A DNA stretch of 64,000 bases, taken from Scandinavium sp051650185. GTDB lineage: Bacteria > Pseudomonadota > Gammaproteobacteria > Enterobacterales > Enterobacteriaceae. The stretch lies in assembly GCF_051650185.1 (NCBI RefSeq), contig NZ_JBOFIN010000026.1, forward strand, positions 4,215 to 68,214. The letters run 5' to 3'. The notes beneath the pieces are model-generated. The model had not been told where the DNA came from, made no database searches, and saw only the letters and a program-made list of their open reading frames with translations. Shown here piece by piece: positions 43,425-53,215 of the stretch; the stretch's first letter is position 1, and every line of letters starts with the position of its first letter. A program made the translations under genes and the position numbers.

Positions 43425-44750
43425 TTACTGCTGGAACGGATAAACCGAGCCCAGACCAAGAATTTGCGTAAGCGTGTCCAGCGCTTCTCGCCCCTCGCGC
43501 AGCAGCTGCGGATCGGCCAGATCGGCTTGAATCAGGCGGTCACGGTAGTATTTGTCAACCCAGGTATTCAGCGTGTCGAACAGCGAGTCATTCATCAGCA
43601 CAGCCGGATTCACCGCCTTCAGTTCATGCTCGTTCAGCACCACCCGCAGCCGCAGGCAGGCCGGGCCGCCGCCATTCGCCATGCTTTCGCGCAGGTCGAA
43701 GACTTTCAGTTCGTTGATCGGGTTATCCTGCGCCAGCACATCGTTCAGGTATGACCAAACGCCCGGATGTTCCTGCGACTCTTTCGGCAGCACCAGCATC
43801 ATGCTGCCATCCGGCTTGCTCAGTAGCTGGCTGTTAAACAGATACGTCGCGACTGCATCATTAACGGACACTCGCGCGGTCGGCACTTCCACAGGCGTAA
43901 ACCCCGTGATGCGTTCACGTAGCTGAGCATACAGTTGCGGCTGATTCAGGAAAGCCTGCTGGTGACAGAAGAGCACCTGACGGTTGCTGACCGCAATCAC
44001 GTCGTTATGAAACACGCCCTGATCGATAACCGCCGGGTTTTGCTGGGCGAAGATAATCTGCTGAGGATTCACCTGATTCAGCCGCGCTACGGCCTGGCTG
44101 GCTTCAAGCGTCTGGCGAGCAGGATAGCGCTGCGGTTGATGATGGCCGCCCTCTTCGCGCCCATACACGAACAGCTGCACGCCAGGCTGACCGTATTCGC
44201 CACCAAGACGGTTATGGTTGGCTGCGCCTTCATCGCCGAACATCGCCACCTGAGGCAGCGCGCCATGCACGGCGAAGTTTTGCTCATTGGCGAAAATGGC
44301 GCGCAGCACCGCTTCGGTGGTTGGCGCTTCGCTGGCACGGTGGAATTTGTTGTTCAGGTTCGCCACCGTCAGATGCACTTTGCCGTCCAGCGCATCGGCT
44401 GACGGGCAAACTGTCGCCGCATTCGCCACCCACATCGAGGAGGCAGAGCTCACGGCAGAAAGCAGCTGCGGTGCCTGTGTGGCGGCTTTCTCGACCACCT
44501 GTTCATCGCTGCCGCTAAAGCCAATCTGGCGTAAAAGCGGCACATTCGGGCGCTCCTGCGGCGGCAGAACGGCCTGCTGATAGCCGAGATCGGCCAGGGC
44601 TTTCATTTTCAGCAAACCCTGCTTCGCCGCCAGCTGCGGATTTGACACGCGGAATCGGTGTTTTGTCGACGCCTCATTGCCGAACGACAGCCCGGCGTAA
44701 TGGTGCGTTAAGCCAGGCAGACCATCAAAATTCACTTCCCAGGCTTTCAT
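43425..44750 (-). CDS. astB: N-succinylarginine dihydrolase
   Basis: 441 residues, a pentein-fold hydrolase. The catalytic Cys is in NGGGPACLRLRV near the C-terminus; DGLPGLTHHYAGLSFGNEAS opens the protein. It turns succinylarginine into succinylornithine, two ammonia and CO2. Overlaps astD by 4 nt. Confidence 0.95.
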   Translation of the reverse strand: MKAWEVNFDGLPGLTHHYAGLSFGNEASTKHRFRVSNPQLAAKQGLLKMKALADLGYQQAVLPPQERPNVPLLRQIGFSGSDEQVVEKAATQAPQLLSAVSSASSMWVANAATVCPSADALDGKVHLTVANLNNKFHRASEAPTTEAVLRAIFANEQNFAVHGALPQVAMFGDEGAANHNRLGGEYGQPGVQLFVYGREEGGHHQPQRYPARQTLEASQAVARLNQVNPQQIIFAQQNPAVIDQGVFHNDVIAVSNRQVLFCHQQAFLNQPQLYAQLRERITGFTPVEVPTARVSVNDAVATYLFNSQLLSKPDGSMMLVLPKESQEHPGVWSYLNDVLAQDNPINELKVFDLRESMANGGGPACLRLRVVLNEHELKAVNPAVLMNDSLFDTLNTWVDKYYRDRLIQADLADPQLLREGREALDTLTQILGLGSVYPFQQ

Positions 44751-46225
44751 GATGACACCTCAGTGGAAAAATCAAGCCCAGGGTTGAGCGTGCCCGGCAG
44801 CGTCAATGCAGAAGATTCAAGGCTCGCCATCGGCCACGCACAATAATCAGCGGCATACCAGGCACCAGGACGATGGTTACCCGAAGCGCCCACGCCGCCA
44901 AACGGCGCGGTACTGGCTGCTCCTGTCAACGGTTTGTTCCAGTTGACGATCCCGGCGCGGGCCTCCAGCAGCAGCTGATCGAATTTTTCGCGCTCAGCTG
45001 AGATCAGCCCACAGGACAGGCCATAACGAGTGTTATTCGCCATCGAAATGGCCTCATCAAAGCTGTCATAGCGCCAGACGCACAGCAATGGGCCGAACAC
45101 TTCTTCATCCGCCACGTTTGTCGCCTTGCTCATGTCCAGAATACCCGGCGTGACTAGCGAGGTACCGGCTTCCAGCAAACGAGGCTCCAGCAGCGTCACT
45201 GCGCCATTCGCCACATGCTGCTCCCACGCGCTACGCACATTTTTCGCTGCCTGTTCAGAGACCAGCCCGCCGATAAATGGCTGAGGTTCTGCATTCCAGC
45301 TGCCCGGAATAATACGGCGGCTGACTTCCACCAGACGCTTCAGGAAGGCATCCCCCACGTCGCCACGTTTCACCAGCAGACGACGCGCACAGGTACAACG
45401 CTGCCCGGCGGTGATAAAGGCCGACTGAATCGTCAGATGCACCGCCGCATCGAGATCCTGCGGTTCATCAACGATCAGCGGATTATTACCGCCCATCTCC
45501 AGCGCCAGGATTTTTTGTGGCTGCCCGGCAAGCTGACGATGTAGCGTAAAGCCAGTATTCGAGCTGCCGGTAAACAGCAGGCCGTCGAGATCGCTTTGCG
45601 CACTGAGCGCTTCACCCACAGCGCGACCACCCTGCACCAGGTTCAGCACGCCCGCTGGCAAACCAGCCTGCTCCCACAGTTTCACGACAGCTTCACCGCT
45701 CAGCGGCGTTAATTCGCTCGGCTTGAACACCACGGTGTTCCCCGCCAGCAGCGCAGGCACGATATGACCGTTCGGCAGATGCCCCGGGAAGTTATAGGGG
45801 CCAAACACCGCCAGCACCCCATGAGGACGGTGACGCAGCGTTGCCGCACCGTCTGGCATCGCGGTTTCCTGCTCGCCGGTGCGGCTGTGATAAGCCTTCA
45901 CGGAAATGGCGATTTTGTTGATCATCGCGCCAATTTCTGTCGCCGCTTCCCAGCGCGGTTTACCGGTTTCGCGGGCAATGATTTCCGTCAGCGTTTCTTT
46001 ATTGGCTTCCAGCAAACCGGCAAATTTTTCGGCAATCGCCTGACGAGCGCTGAAAGGCTGCTTTGCCCATCCGGCAAAGGCGCTGCGAGCTGCTCGCACT
46101 GCTTGCGCGACCTGTTCAGCATCAGCGTCATTTCCCTGCCACACCGCTTCGTGAGTAACAGGATTGTTTTTGCTGCGGGCTTCAGCACGCCCGGTGACCC
46201 AGTCGCCATTGATCCATAAACTCAT
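44747..46225 (-). CDS. astD: Succinylglutamate semialdehyde dehydrogenase
   Basis: 492 residues, aldehyde dehydrogenase superfamily. The catalytic Cys lies in GQRCTCARRL, the general-base Glu in LALEMGGNNP, and the NAD site in FTGSSNTGF. The start MSLWINGDWVTG matches E. coli AstD. Its start overlaps the end of astA by 4 nt. Confidence 0.95.
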   Translation of the reverse strand: MSLWINGDWVTGRAEARSKNNPVTHEAVWQGNDADAEQVAQAVRAARSAFAGWAKQPFSARQAIAEKFAGLLEANKETLTEIIARETGKPRWEAATEIGAMINKIAISVKAYHSRTGEQETAMPDGAATLRHRPHGVLAVFGPYNFPGHLPNGHIVPALLAGNTVVFKPSELTPLSGEAVVKLWEQAGLPAGVLNLVQGGRAVGEALSAQSDLDGLLFTGSSNTGFTLHRQLAGQPQKILALEMGGNNPLIVDEPQDLDAAVHLTIQSAFITAGQRCTCARRLLVKRGDVGDAFLKRLVEVSRRIIPGSWNAEPQPFIGGLVSEQAAKNVRSAWEQHVANGAVTLLEPRLLEAGTSLVTPGILDMSKATNVADEEVFGPLLCVWRYDSFDEAISMANNTRYGLSCGLISAEREKFDQLLLEARAGIVNWNKPLTGAASTAPFGGVGASGNHRPGAWYAADYCAWPMASLESSALTLPGTLNPGLDFSTEVSS

Positions 46226-47256
46226 GCTTTTTTCTCCTCCGGGCAAAGACGCACCAGCCGGACGCGGTCACCCGCGTGGCACTTCAGGGCATCTAATTGT
46301 TTGGCGCTTAACAGCAGTTTTTCCGTGTGGGGATCGGCCTGAACCAGCATCGCGCGATAGTTGCCGTATTGTTCATTTGCCACCAGACAGGTCGGCAGCT
46401 CACCCGGCGCAGGCTGGCCTTCGCCCACTTCCACCAGGCGGCTTTTACGGATTGCCCGCACGCGATCGACATCGCATTCAAGCGTTGGCCCGCCGTCGAA
46501 GATGTCGACATAGTTACGATAGCGGAAGCCCTCTTTTTCCAGTACCGCACGCGCTGGCGCGGTTTGAGGATGGACTTCACCAATCACCGCCCGCCCTTCC
46601 GGCGTCAGGAAATCGGTATAAATCGGGTGCTTCGGCATCAGCTCAGCGATGAACGCTTTTTGCCCTGTGCCGCACAGGTAATCCGCACGGGCAAACGGCA
46701 TGGAAAAGAAACGCTGACCCAGGCTTTCCCAGAACGGAGAATAGCCATGGTCGTCGATAACGCCGCGCATTTCTGCCACCACTTTGTCGTTAAAGCGATC
46801 GCGGAAGGCCGCCATAAACAGGAAACGAGATTTCGACAGCAGATACCCGTTGCCTTCTTTACGCCACGCCGGGTCAAGGAACAGCGTGCAGAGCTCGCTG
46901 CTGCCGGTGTGATCGTTACTCAGAAACAGCGTCGGCAGTGCGTTATAAACATTCAGCTCTTTTGACGCATGCACCAGCGTGCCGACGCGATAGTTGTACC
47001 AGGGATCGTGTAGCCCTACAGCGACTTCGATGGCGCAAATCCCCGCCACGCTGCCGGTCTCGGTATCTTCCAGCACAAAAACGTAGCCCTGATCGCCTTT
47101 CGGCAGGCTGCCATTCCAGGTGTTAATCGAGCGCTCAATACGCGCCGAGAGCGTTGCTTCATCCGCTGGCAGCGACGTCAGGCCGCCGCCGGTTTTCCCT
47201 GCCAGAGTCATCAGGCCGGACAAATCCTCACGTCCGACCGGGCGGATGACCATCAT
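46222..47256 (-). CDS. astA: Arginine N-succinyltransferase
   Basis: 344 residues, the E. coli length, with the acyl-CoA-binding GNAT-like fold (GRED...LTSLPADE, LCTLFLDPAWRKEGNG, FDGGPTLECDVDRVRAI). It transfers succinyl from succinyl-CoA to arginine, the first pathway step. Overlaps astC by 4 nt. Confidence 0.95.
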   Translation of the reverse strand: MMVIRPVGREDLSGLMTLAGKTGGGLTSLPADEATLSARIERSINTWNGSLPKGDQGYVFVLEDTETGSVAGICAIEVAVGLHDPWYNYRVGTLVHASKELNVYNALPTLFLSNDHTGSSELCTLFLDPAWRKEGNGYLLSKSRFLFMAAFRDRFNDKVVAEMRGVIDDHGYSPFWESLGQRFFSMPFARADYLCGTGQKAFIAELMPKHPIYTDFLTPEGRAVIGEVHPQTAPARAVLEKEGFRYRNYVDIFDGGPTLECDVDRVRAIRKSRLVEVGEGQPAPGELPTCLVANEQYGNYRAMLVQADPHTEKLLLSAKQLDALKCHAGDRVRLVRLCPEEKKA

Positions 47257-48473
47257 GATGTCACCCCGGCGACAAAGCTTTCGCAGGTTTTGGCGAAACG
47301 GTCGAGGCCCGCGTTCACTTCTTCTTCACTGATGATCAGCGCTGGCGCGAAGCGCACCACGTTTGCCCCGGCGATCAACACCATCAGGCCATGTTCGGCG
47401 GCAAGCTGGCTGATTTGTTTCGCTTTCCCGGCGTACTCCGCCTTCAGCACACAGCCGATCAACAGCCCCATGCCGCGAATGTCGTCGAACAGGCCGACTT
47501 TGTTATTGATGGCAGTCAAACGCTCGGTGAACCACTGGTGGCGCTGTTTTACCCCGTTCAGGACGTCATGGGTGTTAATGCTCGCCAGTACTTCATTTGC
47601 TACAGCGCATGCCAGCGGGTTACCGCCATACGTGGTGCCATGGGTGCCAACCGTCATCACGCTGGCAAATTCATTGCGCGTTAACAGTGCGCCAATCGGG
47701 AAGCCGCCGCCCAGCGCTTTAGCGGTAGACAGCACATCAGGCGTGACACTGTAACGCATATAGGCATAGAGTTCGCCCGTACGGCCTACACCTGTCTGCA
47801 CTTCATCGAAGATCAGCAGCGCATTGTGCTGGTCGCACAAAGCTCGCAGTTCTTGCAGGAAGGCTGGCGTTGCTGGCACCACGCCGCCTTCACCCTGAAT
47901 CGGCTCGACAATCACCGCGCAGGTATCGTCGTTAATCAGCGCACGCGCAGAGTCGATGTCGTTGTAAATCGCATGCTGGATTTGCGGCGGCAGCGGCGCA
48001 AAATCCTGAGAATAAGAAGGCTGTCCGCCCGCGCTGACGGTAAACAGCGTCCGTCCGTGAAACGCATTTTTGAACGCCACGATGCCGCTTTTCTGCGGGC
48101 CGAATTTGTCATGAGCGTATTTACGCGCCAGCTTCAGCGCCGCTTCGTTGGCTTCCGCCCCGGAGTTACAGAAAAACACTTTCTCGGCGAACGTGGCATC
48201 AATCAGTTGTTTTGCCAGCTTCAGCACCGGTTCGTTGGTGTAGCCGTTCCCGGTGTGCCAGAACTTGCCCGCTTGCTCAGTCAACGCGCGAACCATCACC
48301 GGGTGCGCATGACCCAGCGCGTTCACGGCAATACCGCCCGCAAAATCAATGTACTCTTTGCCCTGCTGGTCCCACAGGCGCGAGCCTTCCCCACGTACCG
48401 GAATAAAAGGCGCCGGGGCGTAAACCGGCATCATCCAATCGTCAAAATTTCCACGCGATACTGACTGATTCAT
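47253..48473 (-). CDS. astC: Succinylornithine transaminase
   Basis: 406 residues, class III PLP aminotransferase. LIFDEVQTGVGRTG and the PLP lysine in STAKALGGGFPIGA are seen. First gene of astCADBE, used to obtain nitrogen from arginine and in stationary phase. The start MNQSVSRGNFDDWM is chosen by agreement with E. coli; the frame continues 45 codons up through the promoter. Confidence 0.95.
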   Translation of the reverse strand: MNQSVSRGNFDDWMMPVYAPAPFIPVRGEGSRLWDQQGKEYIDFAGGIAVNALGHAHPVMVRALTEQAGKFWHTGNGYTNEPVLKLAKQLIDATFAEKVFFCNSGAEANEAALKLARKYAHDKFGPQKSGIVAFKNAFHGRTLFTVSAGGQPSYSQDFAPLPPQIQHAIYNDIDSARALINDDTCAVIVEPIQGEGGVVPATPAFLQELRALCDQHNALLIFDEVQTGVGRTGELYAYMRYSVTPDVLSTAKALGGGFPIGALLTRNEFASVMTVGTHGTTYGGNPLACAVANEVLASINTHDVLNGVKQRHQWFTERLTAINNKVGLFDDIRGMGLLIGCVLKAEYAGKAKQISQLAAEHGLMVLIAGANVVRFAPALIISEEEVNAGLDRFAKTCESFVAGVTS

Positions 48474-48879
48474 AGCAACCTCTTCCGGTAAACATAAAGT
48501 TATTGTGTTGTTAATAAAAATGAGCGTTTGTGCTGTAAATGTATATTGCAGACATCGTGCCAGCCAGCCACAAAACTGCATAAACGGAAGATGACAACTA
48601 AATATCAATAACTTACAACCTAACGCTATTCACACAAAATGCATAAAAAGTGAATAAATACGAAACAAAGCGCCATTAGCAGCATTAATAATCGCAACGT
48701 TATGCATTAGTAAAACTTAATTCACGATCTGTGATCGCCTGCGAGATTTATCGTAAACCTGCGCACTAAAACGGAGCACAATGCGCCAAAAAAGCGCATT
48801 TCACCGCCAGTTTGTCAGGGCGATCGCCCTGCACTACGCTCAATCAGTGTGCAAAACAGCCTGACAATCGAGGAACCCT
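48474..48879. promoter_or_regulatory. astC / flavoprotein divergent control region
   Basis: 406 bp with no gene. It holds the sigma-54 promoter described separately. The middle (about 48600-48725) is AT-rich with several TGCAT and GAATAAA elements that could include NtrC or ArgR half-sites, but none is a clear full match. Near the right end AGGA precedes the flavoprotein ATG. Confidence 0.5.
48546..48563 (-). promoter_or_regulatory. Sigma-54 promoter of the ast operon
   Basis: On the minus strand CTGGCACGATGTCTGCAA: the -24 element TGGCACG and -12 element CTGCA have the exact spacing of the RpoN consensus (TGGCACG-N4-TTGCA). It lies 73 bp before the astC ATG, fitting the known nitrogen (NtrC) control of astCADBE. 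Confidence 0.87.
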
Positions 48880-50283
48880 ATGCGTCATTATGATTCTGTG
48901 CTGATAGGCGCGGGCCAGGCGGCCCCGTCGCTGGCGGTTGAACTGGCTTCTCGCGGGGAGCAGGTGGCGATTATCGAAGGCAATTTCTATGGCGGCACCT
49001 GCGTAAATTTTGGCTGTACGCCGACCAAAACCCTGCGCAAATCTGCCCGCATTGCTCATCTGGCGCGACGTGCCGCAGAATTTGGTGTGATCACAGGGCA
49101 CGTTAGCGTGGACTTTTCGGCCGCCGTTAAGCGAATGCGCGAACGCGTTGAGAGTTCACGAGCAGGTTTGACGCAGTGGCTGGAAGGCACGCAAAACCTG
49201 GACATGTTCCACGGCTGGGGCAGCTTTAAGGGCCGCGACGGCGAGCGTTTTCTGCTGGAAGTGAACGGTGAAACGCTGAGTGCAGCGCAGGTTTATCTCA
49301 ATACCGGCACCCGAGCGTATATTCCAGCGCTACCGGGCATCGACAGCGTGCCCTGGCTGGACAATGCCAGCCTGCTGGCACTGGAAAGCTCTCCTTCGCA
49401 TCTGTTAATTGTCGGTGCCAGCTATATCGGGCTGGAACTTGGGCAGATTTATCGCCGTTTGGGCGCTGAAGTGACCATTATTCATCGTGCGGGTCGAGTA
49501 GCCGAGCGGGAAGATCACGATGTGAGCGAAGCCATCGCCGAAGTGTTATCTGCGGAAGGCATCACCTTTCATTTCAATGCCTCGGTCACTGGCCTCTCCT
49601 CTGAAAATGGCGGCGTAAAAGCCACGCTCAGCGATGGCGCTGTGCTTACCGGCAGCCATATTCTGTTTGCTACCGGGCGCGTACCCAATTCTGACAGACT
49701 CAATCTTGCTGCCGTCAGTGTCGAAACGGATTCACGAGGATTTATCCGCACCGATGCGCATTTCAATACCAACGTGCCGGGAATAAAAGCGCTCGGCGAC
49801 ATCAATGGACGCGGCGCTTTTACCCATACCAGCTATCACGATTACCAGATTGTGTCGGCGGCAATCGAAGCCCAAACGCCCGTGGGCCAGTGGCAGGACG
49901 CGGATCAGCGTGTGATTTCCTATGCCATGTTTACCGACCCGCCCCTCGGGCGCACCGGCATTACGCTTGAGCAGGCTAAAAAGCTGGTCGCTGACGGCAG
50001 GCAAATTCTGGTGGCTAACTTCCGTATGGCAGATGTCAGCCGGGCCAAAGAAGAAAGTGAAACAGCCGGGATGATTCGCCTGATTGTTGATGCCGAAAGT
50101 GAACGTTTTCTGGGTGCCACGTTTCTGGGTGTCGGCGGTGACGAGATTATTGCGGTTATCACCAATTACATGGCGACGGGCGCGAGCTATCGGTTAATGC
50201 TTCAGGCGCTGCCCGTGCACCCCACCGTGGCGGAGTTTTTACCGACCATTCTCTCGCGCTTGAGCCCCCTTTCTGCCGGGTAA
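48880..50283 (+). CDS. Mercuric-reductase-like FAD/NAD(P) disulfide oxidoreductase
   Basis: 467 residues, class I pyridine nucleotide-disulfide oxidoreductase. The FAD-binding LIGAGQAAPSLA, redox pair Cys41-Cys46 in GGTCVNFGCTPTK, NAD(P)-binding VGASYIGLELGQ, FAD contact GIKALGDING and C-terminal LPVHPTVAEFLPT are present. It lacks the extra cysteines and metal-binding domain of true MerA, and no mer genes are near. The substrate is unknown. ATG with AGGA 5 nt upstream; transcribed away from astC. E. coli K-12 has nothing here between astC and xthA. Confidence 0.85.
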   Translation: MRHYDSVLIGAGQAAPSLAVELASRGEQVAIIEGNFYGGTCVNFGCTPTKTLRKSARIAHLARRAAEFGVITGHVSVDFSAAVKRMRERVESSRAGLTQWLEGTQNLDMFHGWGSFKGRDGERFLLEVNGETLSAAQVYLNTGTRAYIPALPGIDSVPWLDNASLLALESSPSHLLIVGASYIGLELGQIYRRLGAEVTIIHRAGRVAEREDHDVSEAIAEVLSAEGITFHFNASVTGLSSENGGVKATLSDGAVLTGSHILFATGRVPNSDRLNLAAVSVETDSRGFIRTDAHFNTNVPGIKALGDINGRGAFTHTSYHDYQIVSAAIEAQTPVGQWQDADQRVISYAMFTDPPLGRTGITLEQAKKLVADGRQILVANFRMADVSRAKEESETAGMIRLIVDAESERFLGATFLGVGGDEIIAVITNYMATGASYRLMLQALPVHPTVAEFLPTILSRLSPLSAG

Positions 50284-50423
50284 GAAAAGCATCACAGGCT
50301 GTGGCGCCGTCCACAGCCTGCCTCATTCATGAATCATTCTGATTAACCTTAGCGAATTACCCCCTCTAATCGCATTAATCGCTCTGCGTTAAGCTCTCAG
50401 CATTCCCAAAGAAGGATTACGCG

Positions 50424-51275
50424 ATGCAAACAGTTACCCTGAATAACGGTATTCATATGCCCCTGCTGGGCTTTGGTGTGTTTCAGATGACAGATGCCGC
50501 CGAATGCGAGCGTGCGGTGATTGAGGCCATCGAAACCGGCTATCGCCTGATTGATACGGCGGCGTCTTATCAGAATGAAACTCAGGTCGGCAACGCGCTT
50601 AAACAAAGCGGGCTGCCACGCGATGAGCTTTTCGTCACCACCAAGCTGTGGCTTCAGGACACCAATTATGAAGGCGCGAAAGCGCAGTTCGAGCGTTCGC
50701 TCAACCGACTACAGCTGGACTACGTCGACCTTTATTTGATTCACCAGCCGTACGGTGATGTCCATGGCGCCTGGCGTGCAATGGAAGAACTCCAGCAGGC
50801 CGGGAAAATTCGCGCCATTGGCGTCAGTAATTTTCACCCCGACCGCCTGGCCGATTTGATCGCTTTCAACACCATTACGCCAGCGGTGAATCAGATAGAA
50901 GTGAACCCGTTCAATCAGCAATTGCAGGCGGTGCCGTGGATGCAAAGCCGGGGCATTCAGCCAGAAGCCTGGGCTCCGTTCGCTGAAGGGAAAAACGGCC
51001 TGTTTGATCATCCCGTATTAACCGCCATCGGTCAGAAATACGGTAAAAGCGTGGGCCAGGTTGTTCTGCGCTGGGTCTTCCAGCGCGGCATTGTGTCGCT
51101 GGCGAAAACCGTTCGTAAAGCGCGAATGGAGGAAAACATCAACATCCTCGATTTCGAGCTCACGCCCGACGAAATGCTGCACATTACCGCCCTTGATACC
51201 GCCACCAGCGCATTCTTCGATCACCGCGACCCGGCCAAAGTGGAATGGCTGACCGGCCGCAAGCTTGACGTGTGA
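50424..51275 (+). CDS. Aldo/keto reductase (AKR5-type 2,5-diketogluconate reductase-like)
   Basis: 283 residues. The catalytic tetrad is intact: Asp44 and Tyr49 (LIDTAASYQNE), Lys74 (VTTKLW) and His107 (YLIHQPYG). NADPH-binding residues follow in the C-terminal third (VSLAKTVRKARMEENI). The nearest types reduce small aldehydes and keto sugars; substrate not assignable. AAGGA lies 7 nt upstream. Next to a second aldo/keto reductase, 24 nt downstream, likely cotranscribed. Confidence 0.88.
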   Translation: MQTVTLNNGIHMPLLGFGVFQMTDAAECERAVIEAIETGYRLIDTAASYQNETQVGNALKQSGLPRDELFVTTKLWLQDTNYEGAKAQFERSLNRLQLDYVDLYLIHQPYGDVHGAWRAMEELQQAGKIRAIGVSNFHPDRLADLIAFNTITPAVNQIEVNPFNQQLQAVPWMQSRGIQPEAWAPFAEGKNGLFDHPVLTAIGQKYGKSVGQVVLRWVFQRGIVSLAKTVRKARMEENINILDFELTPDEMLHITALDTATSAFFDHRDPAKVEWLTGRKLDV

Positions 51276-51298
51276 TCCGCAACTTAAGAGGCAAACAA

Positions 51299-52288
51299 AT
51301 GCAAAAACGTGTACTCGGCCAATCCGGCCTTGAGGTTTCCGCTTTAGGCCTGGGCTGTATGGGGCTCAGCTTCGGCTACGGCCCGGCGACAGACACCCGT
51401 CAGGCCATTGAACTCATCCGTTCTGCGGTTGAACGCGGCGTGACGTTCTTTGATACCGCTGAAGTCTATGGCCCGTATCTCAATGAAGAGGTTGTCGGCG
51501 AAGCGTTAAAACCGTTTCGCGGTCGCGTGGTGATTGCCACCAAGTTTGGCTTCACCTTCGGGGATGACAACAAACAGCAGATCCTGAACAGCCGCCCGGA
51601 GCATATCCGTAAAGCGGTGGAAGGCTCATTGCGCCGCCTGAAAACGGACGTGATTGATTTGCTGTATCAACACCGCGTCGACCCGGACGTGCCGATTGAA
51701 GACGTCGCCGGGACGGTGAAGCAGCTTATCGACGAAGGCAAAGTGAAACACTTCGGCCTGTCTGAGGCTGGCGCGCAGACGATTCGTCGTGCCCACGCCG
51801 TTCAGCCCGTCACGGCGTTGCAAAGCGAATACTCGATGTGGTGGCGCGAGCCTGAGCAAGAGATTCTGCCATTGCTTGAAGAGCTGGGAATTGGCTTCGT
51901 GCCCTTCAGCCCGCTAGGCAAAGGCTTCTTAACCGGCGCGATTACCTCAGGCACCACGTTTGGCGCTGATGACTTCCGCAGCAAGGTTCCCCGCTTCGCT
52001 GCCGAAGCCATTGAGGCAAATGAGAAACTGGTCGCACTGCTGGGCGAGATTGCCGCAGAAAAAGGCGTGACGCCGGCGCAAATCGCGCTGGCCTGGCTGC
52101 TGGCGCAAAAACCGTGGATTGTGCCGATCCCGGGTACCACCAAACTTCACCGTCTGGACGAAAACCTGGGGGCAACCCCTATCAGCTTTACTCGGGATGA
52201 GCTGCGCCGCATCACTCAGGCGCTGGAAAGCGTGAAAGTAGTCGGCGAGCGTTACCCGGCAGCCATGCAGGCGCGAGTCGGTCGCTAA
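51299..52288 (+). CDS. Aldo/keto reductase (AKR13/YakC-like)
   Basis: 329 residues. The tetrad is Asp52, Tyr57 (FDTAEVYGPY), Lys82 (VIATKFG) and His125 (LLYQHRVDP). The C-terminal IPIPGTTK-type motif (WIVPIPGTTKLHRLDEN) is typical for this group of NADP(H) oxidoreductases. I take the ATG of MQKRVLGQSG, after GAGG, rather than an ATT-rich frame nine codons earlier. Convergent with a LysR gene, which may regulate it. Confidence 0.88.
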   Translation: MQKRVLGQSGLEVSALGLGCMGLSFGYGPATDTRQAIELIRSAVERGVTFFDTAEVYGPYLNEEVVGEALKPFRGRVVIATKFGFTFGDDNKQQILNSRPEHIRKAVEGSLRRLKTDVIDLLYQHRVDPDVPIEDVAGTVKQLIDEGKVKHFGLSEAGAQTIRRAHAVQPVTALQSEYSMWWREPEQEILPLLEELGIGFVPFSPLGKGFLTGAITSGTTFGADDFRSKVPRFAAEAIEANEKLVALLGEIAAEKGVTPAQIALAWLLAQKPWIVPIPGTTKLHRLDENLGATPISFTRDELRRITQALESVKVVGERYPAAMQARVGR

Positions 52289-52294
52289 CCTCTG

Positions 52295-52322
52295 ACGGGT
52301 TTATGGTTCGCCATAAGCCCGT
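52295..52322. terminator. Hairpin between the second aldo/keto reductase and the LysR gene
   Basis: ACGGGTTTATGG-TTCG-CCATAAGCCCGT, a 12-bp stem with one G-U pair and a UUCG loop; only a short T-rich flank. Confidence 0.75.
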
Positions 52323-53215
52323 TATTCCGTATGACGTAAAGCCTCAATCAACAGCGCAAATGCCGCCGGATGCTGTTTGCGGCTCGGATAATAAAGATAG
52401 TAACCGGGGAACGTCGGGCACCACTCGTCCAGCACCTGCACCAGTTCCCCGCTTTTTATGTGCTCCGCGACGGTATCTTCCGGCACGCTCGCCAGGCCAA
52501 AACCTGACATGACCGCATCAATTCTTTCCGACAGTAAATTCAGCGTTAACTGCCCTTCCACCCGCACGCGCAGTGGTTTGCCGTCGCGTTCAAATTCCCA
52601 GTGATAAAGCCCGCCCGCCGTCGGTAAGCGCATATTGATGCAGCGATGGTGCTGAAGATCGTGCGGCGTAACAGGCGCAGGATTGTCAGCAAAATAGCCC
52701 GGCGAACCGACGACCACCATTCGCATGTCCGGCCCAATTTTTACCGCAATCATATCTTTGTCGACACTCTCGCCAAGGCGAACGCCTGCATCGAAGCGCC
52801 CTTCGACGATATCGACAAAGCCGTTATCCGCAATCAGCTCAACGTTGATCTGCGGGTACTGTTTCAGAAAGGGTTTTAGCTTCGGCCAGACAAGGCTACG
52901 AGCGGAATGCTCCCCGGCGGATAACCGAATATTTCCAGAAGCGGTGCCGTTCATCTGTAACAGCGCTTCAAGCTCCTGTTCCAGATCGGCAATGCGCGGT
53001 TCAAGGCAGGCCATGATCCGCTCCCCGGCCTCTGTCGGCGCAACGCTGCGTGTTGTACGAGTCAGCAGACGCAGGTTCAGACGCTCCTCCAGAGCCTTAA
53101 CCGCATGGCTAAGCGCAGACTGAGAAACGCCCAGTTTGCTGGCCGCTTTGGTAAAACTCCGCTCTCTGGCCACCACCAAAAAAATCTGCAGTTCGTTGAA
53201 GTTCTCTTTTAGCAC
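52322..53215 (-). CDS. LysR-family transcriptional regulator
   Basis: 297 residues. N-terminal winged HTH (ERSFTKAASKLGVSQSALSHAVKALE, split here over residues 16-41), then a LysR substrate-binding domain. It resembles the group often found convergent with or beside aldo/keto reductase genes (LTRTTRSVAPTEAGER). The two reductase genes next door are plausible targets, but the inducer is unknown. Its promoter faces the AT-rich HEPN-motif gene. Confidence 0.88.
   Translation of the reverse strand: MLKENFNELQIFLVVARERSFTKAASKLGVSQSALSHAVKALEERLNLRLLTRTTRSVAPTEAGERIMACLEPRIADLEQELEALLQMNGTASGNIRLSAGEHSARSLVWPKLKPFLKQYPQINVELIADNGFVDIVEGRFDAGVRLGESVDKDMIAVKIGPDMRMVVVGSPGYFADNPAPVTPHDLQHHRCINMRLPTAGGLYHWEFERDGKPLRVRVEGQLTLNLLSERIDAVMSGFGLASVPEDTVAEHIKSGELVQVLDEWCPTFPGYYLYYPSRKQHPAAFALLIEALRHTE

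Noticed and set aside
48880..50283. MerA mercuric reductase
   Set aside because: The redox CxxxxC is present but the N-terminal metal-binding domain and the C-terminal paired cysteines of MerA are missing, and there are no mer genes nearby.
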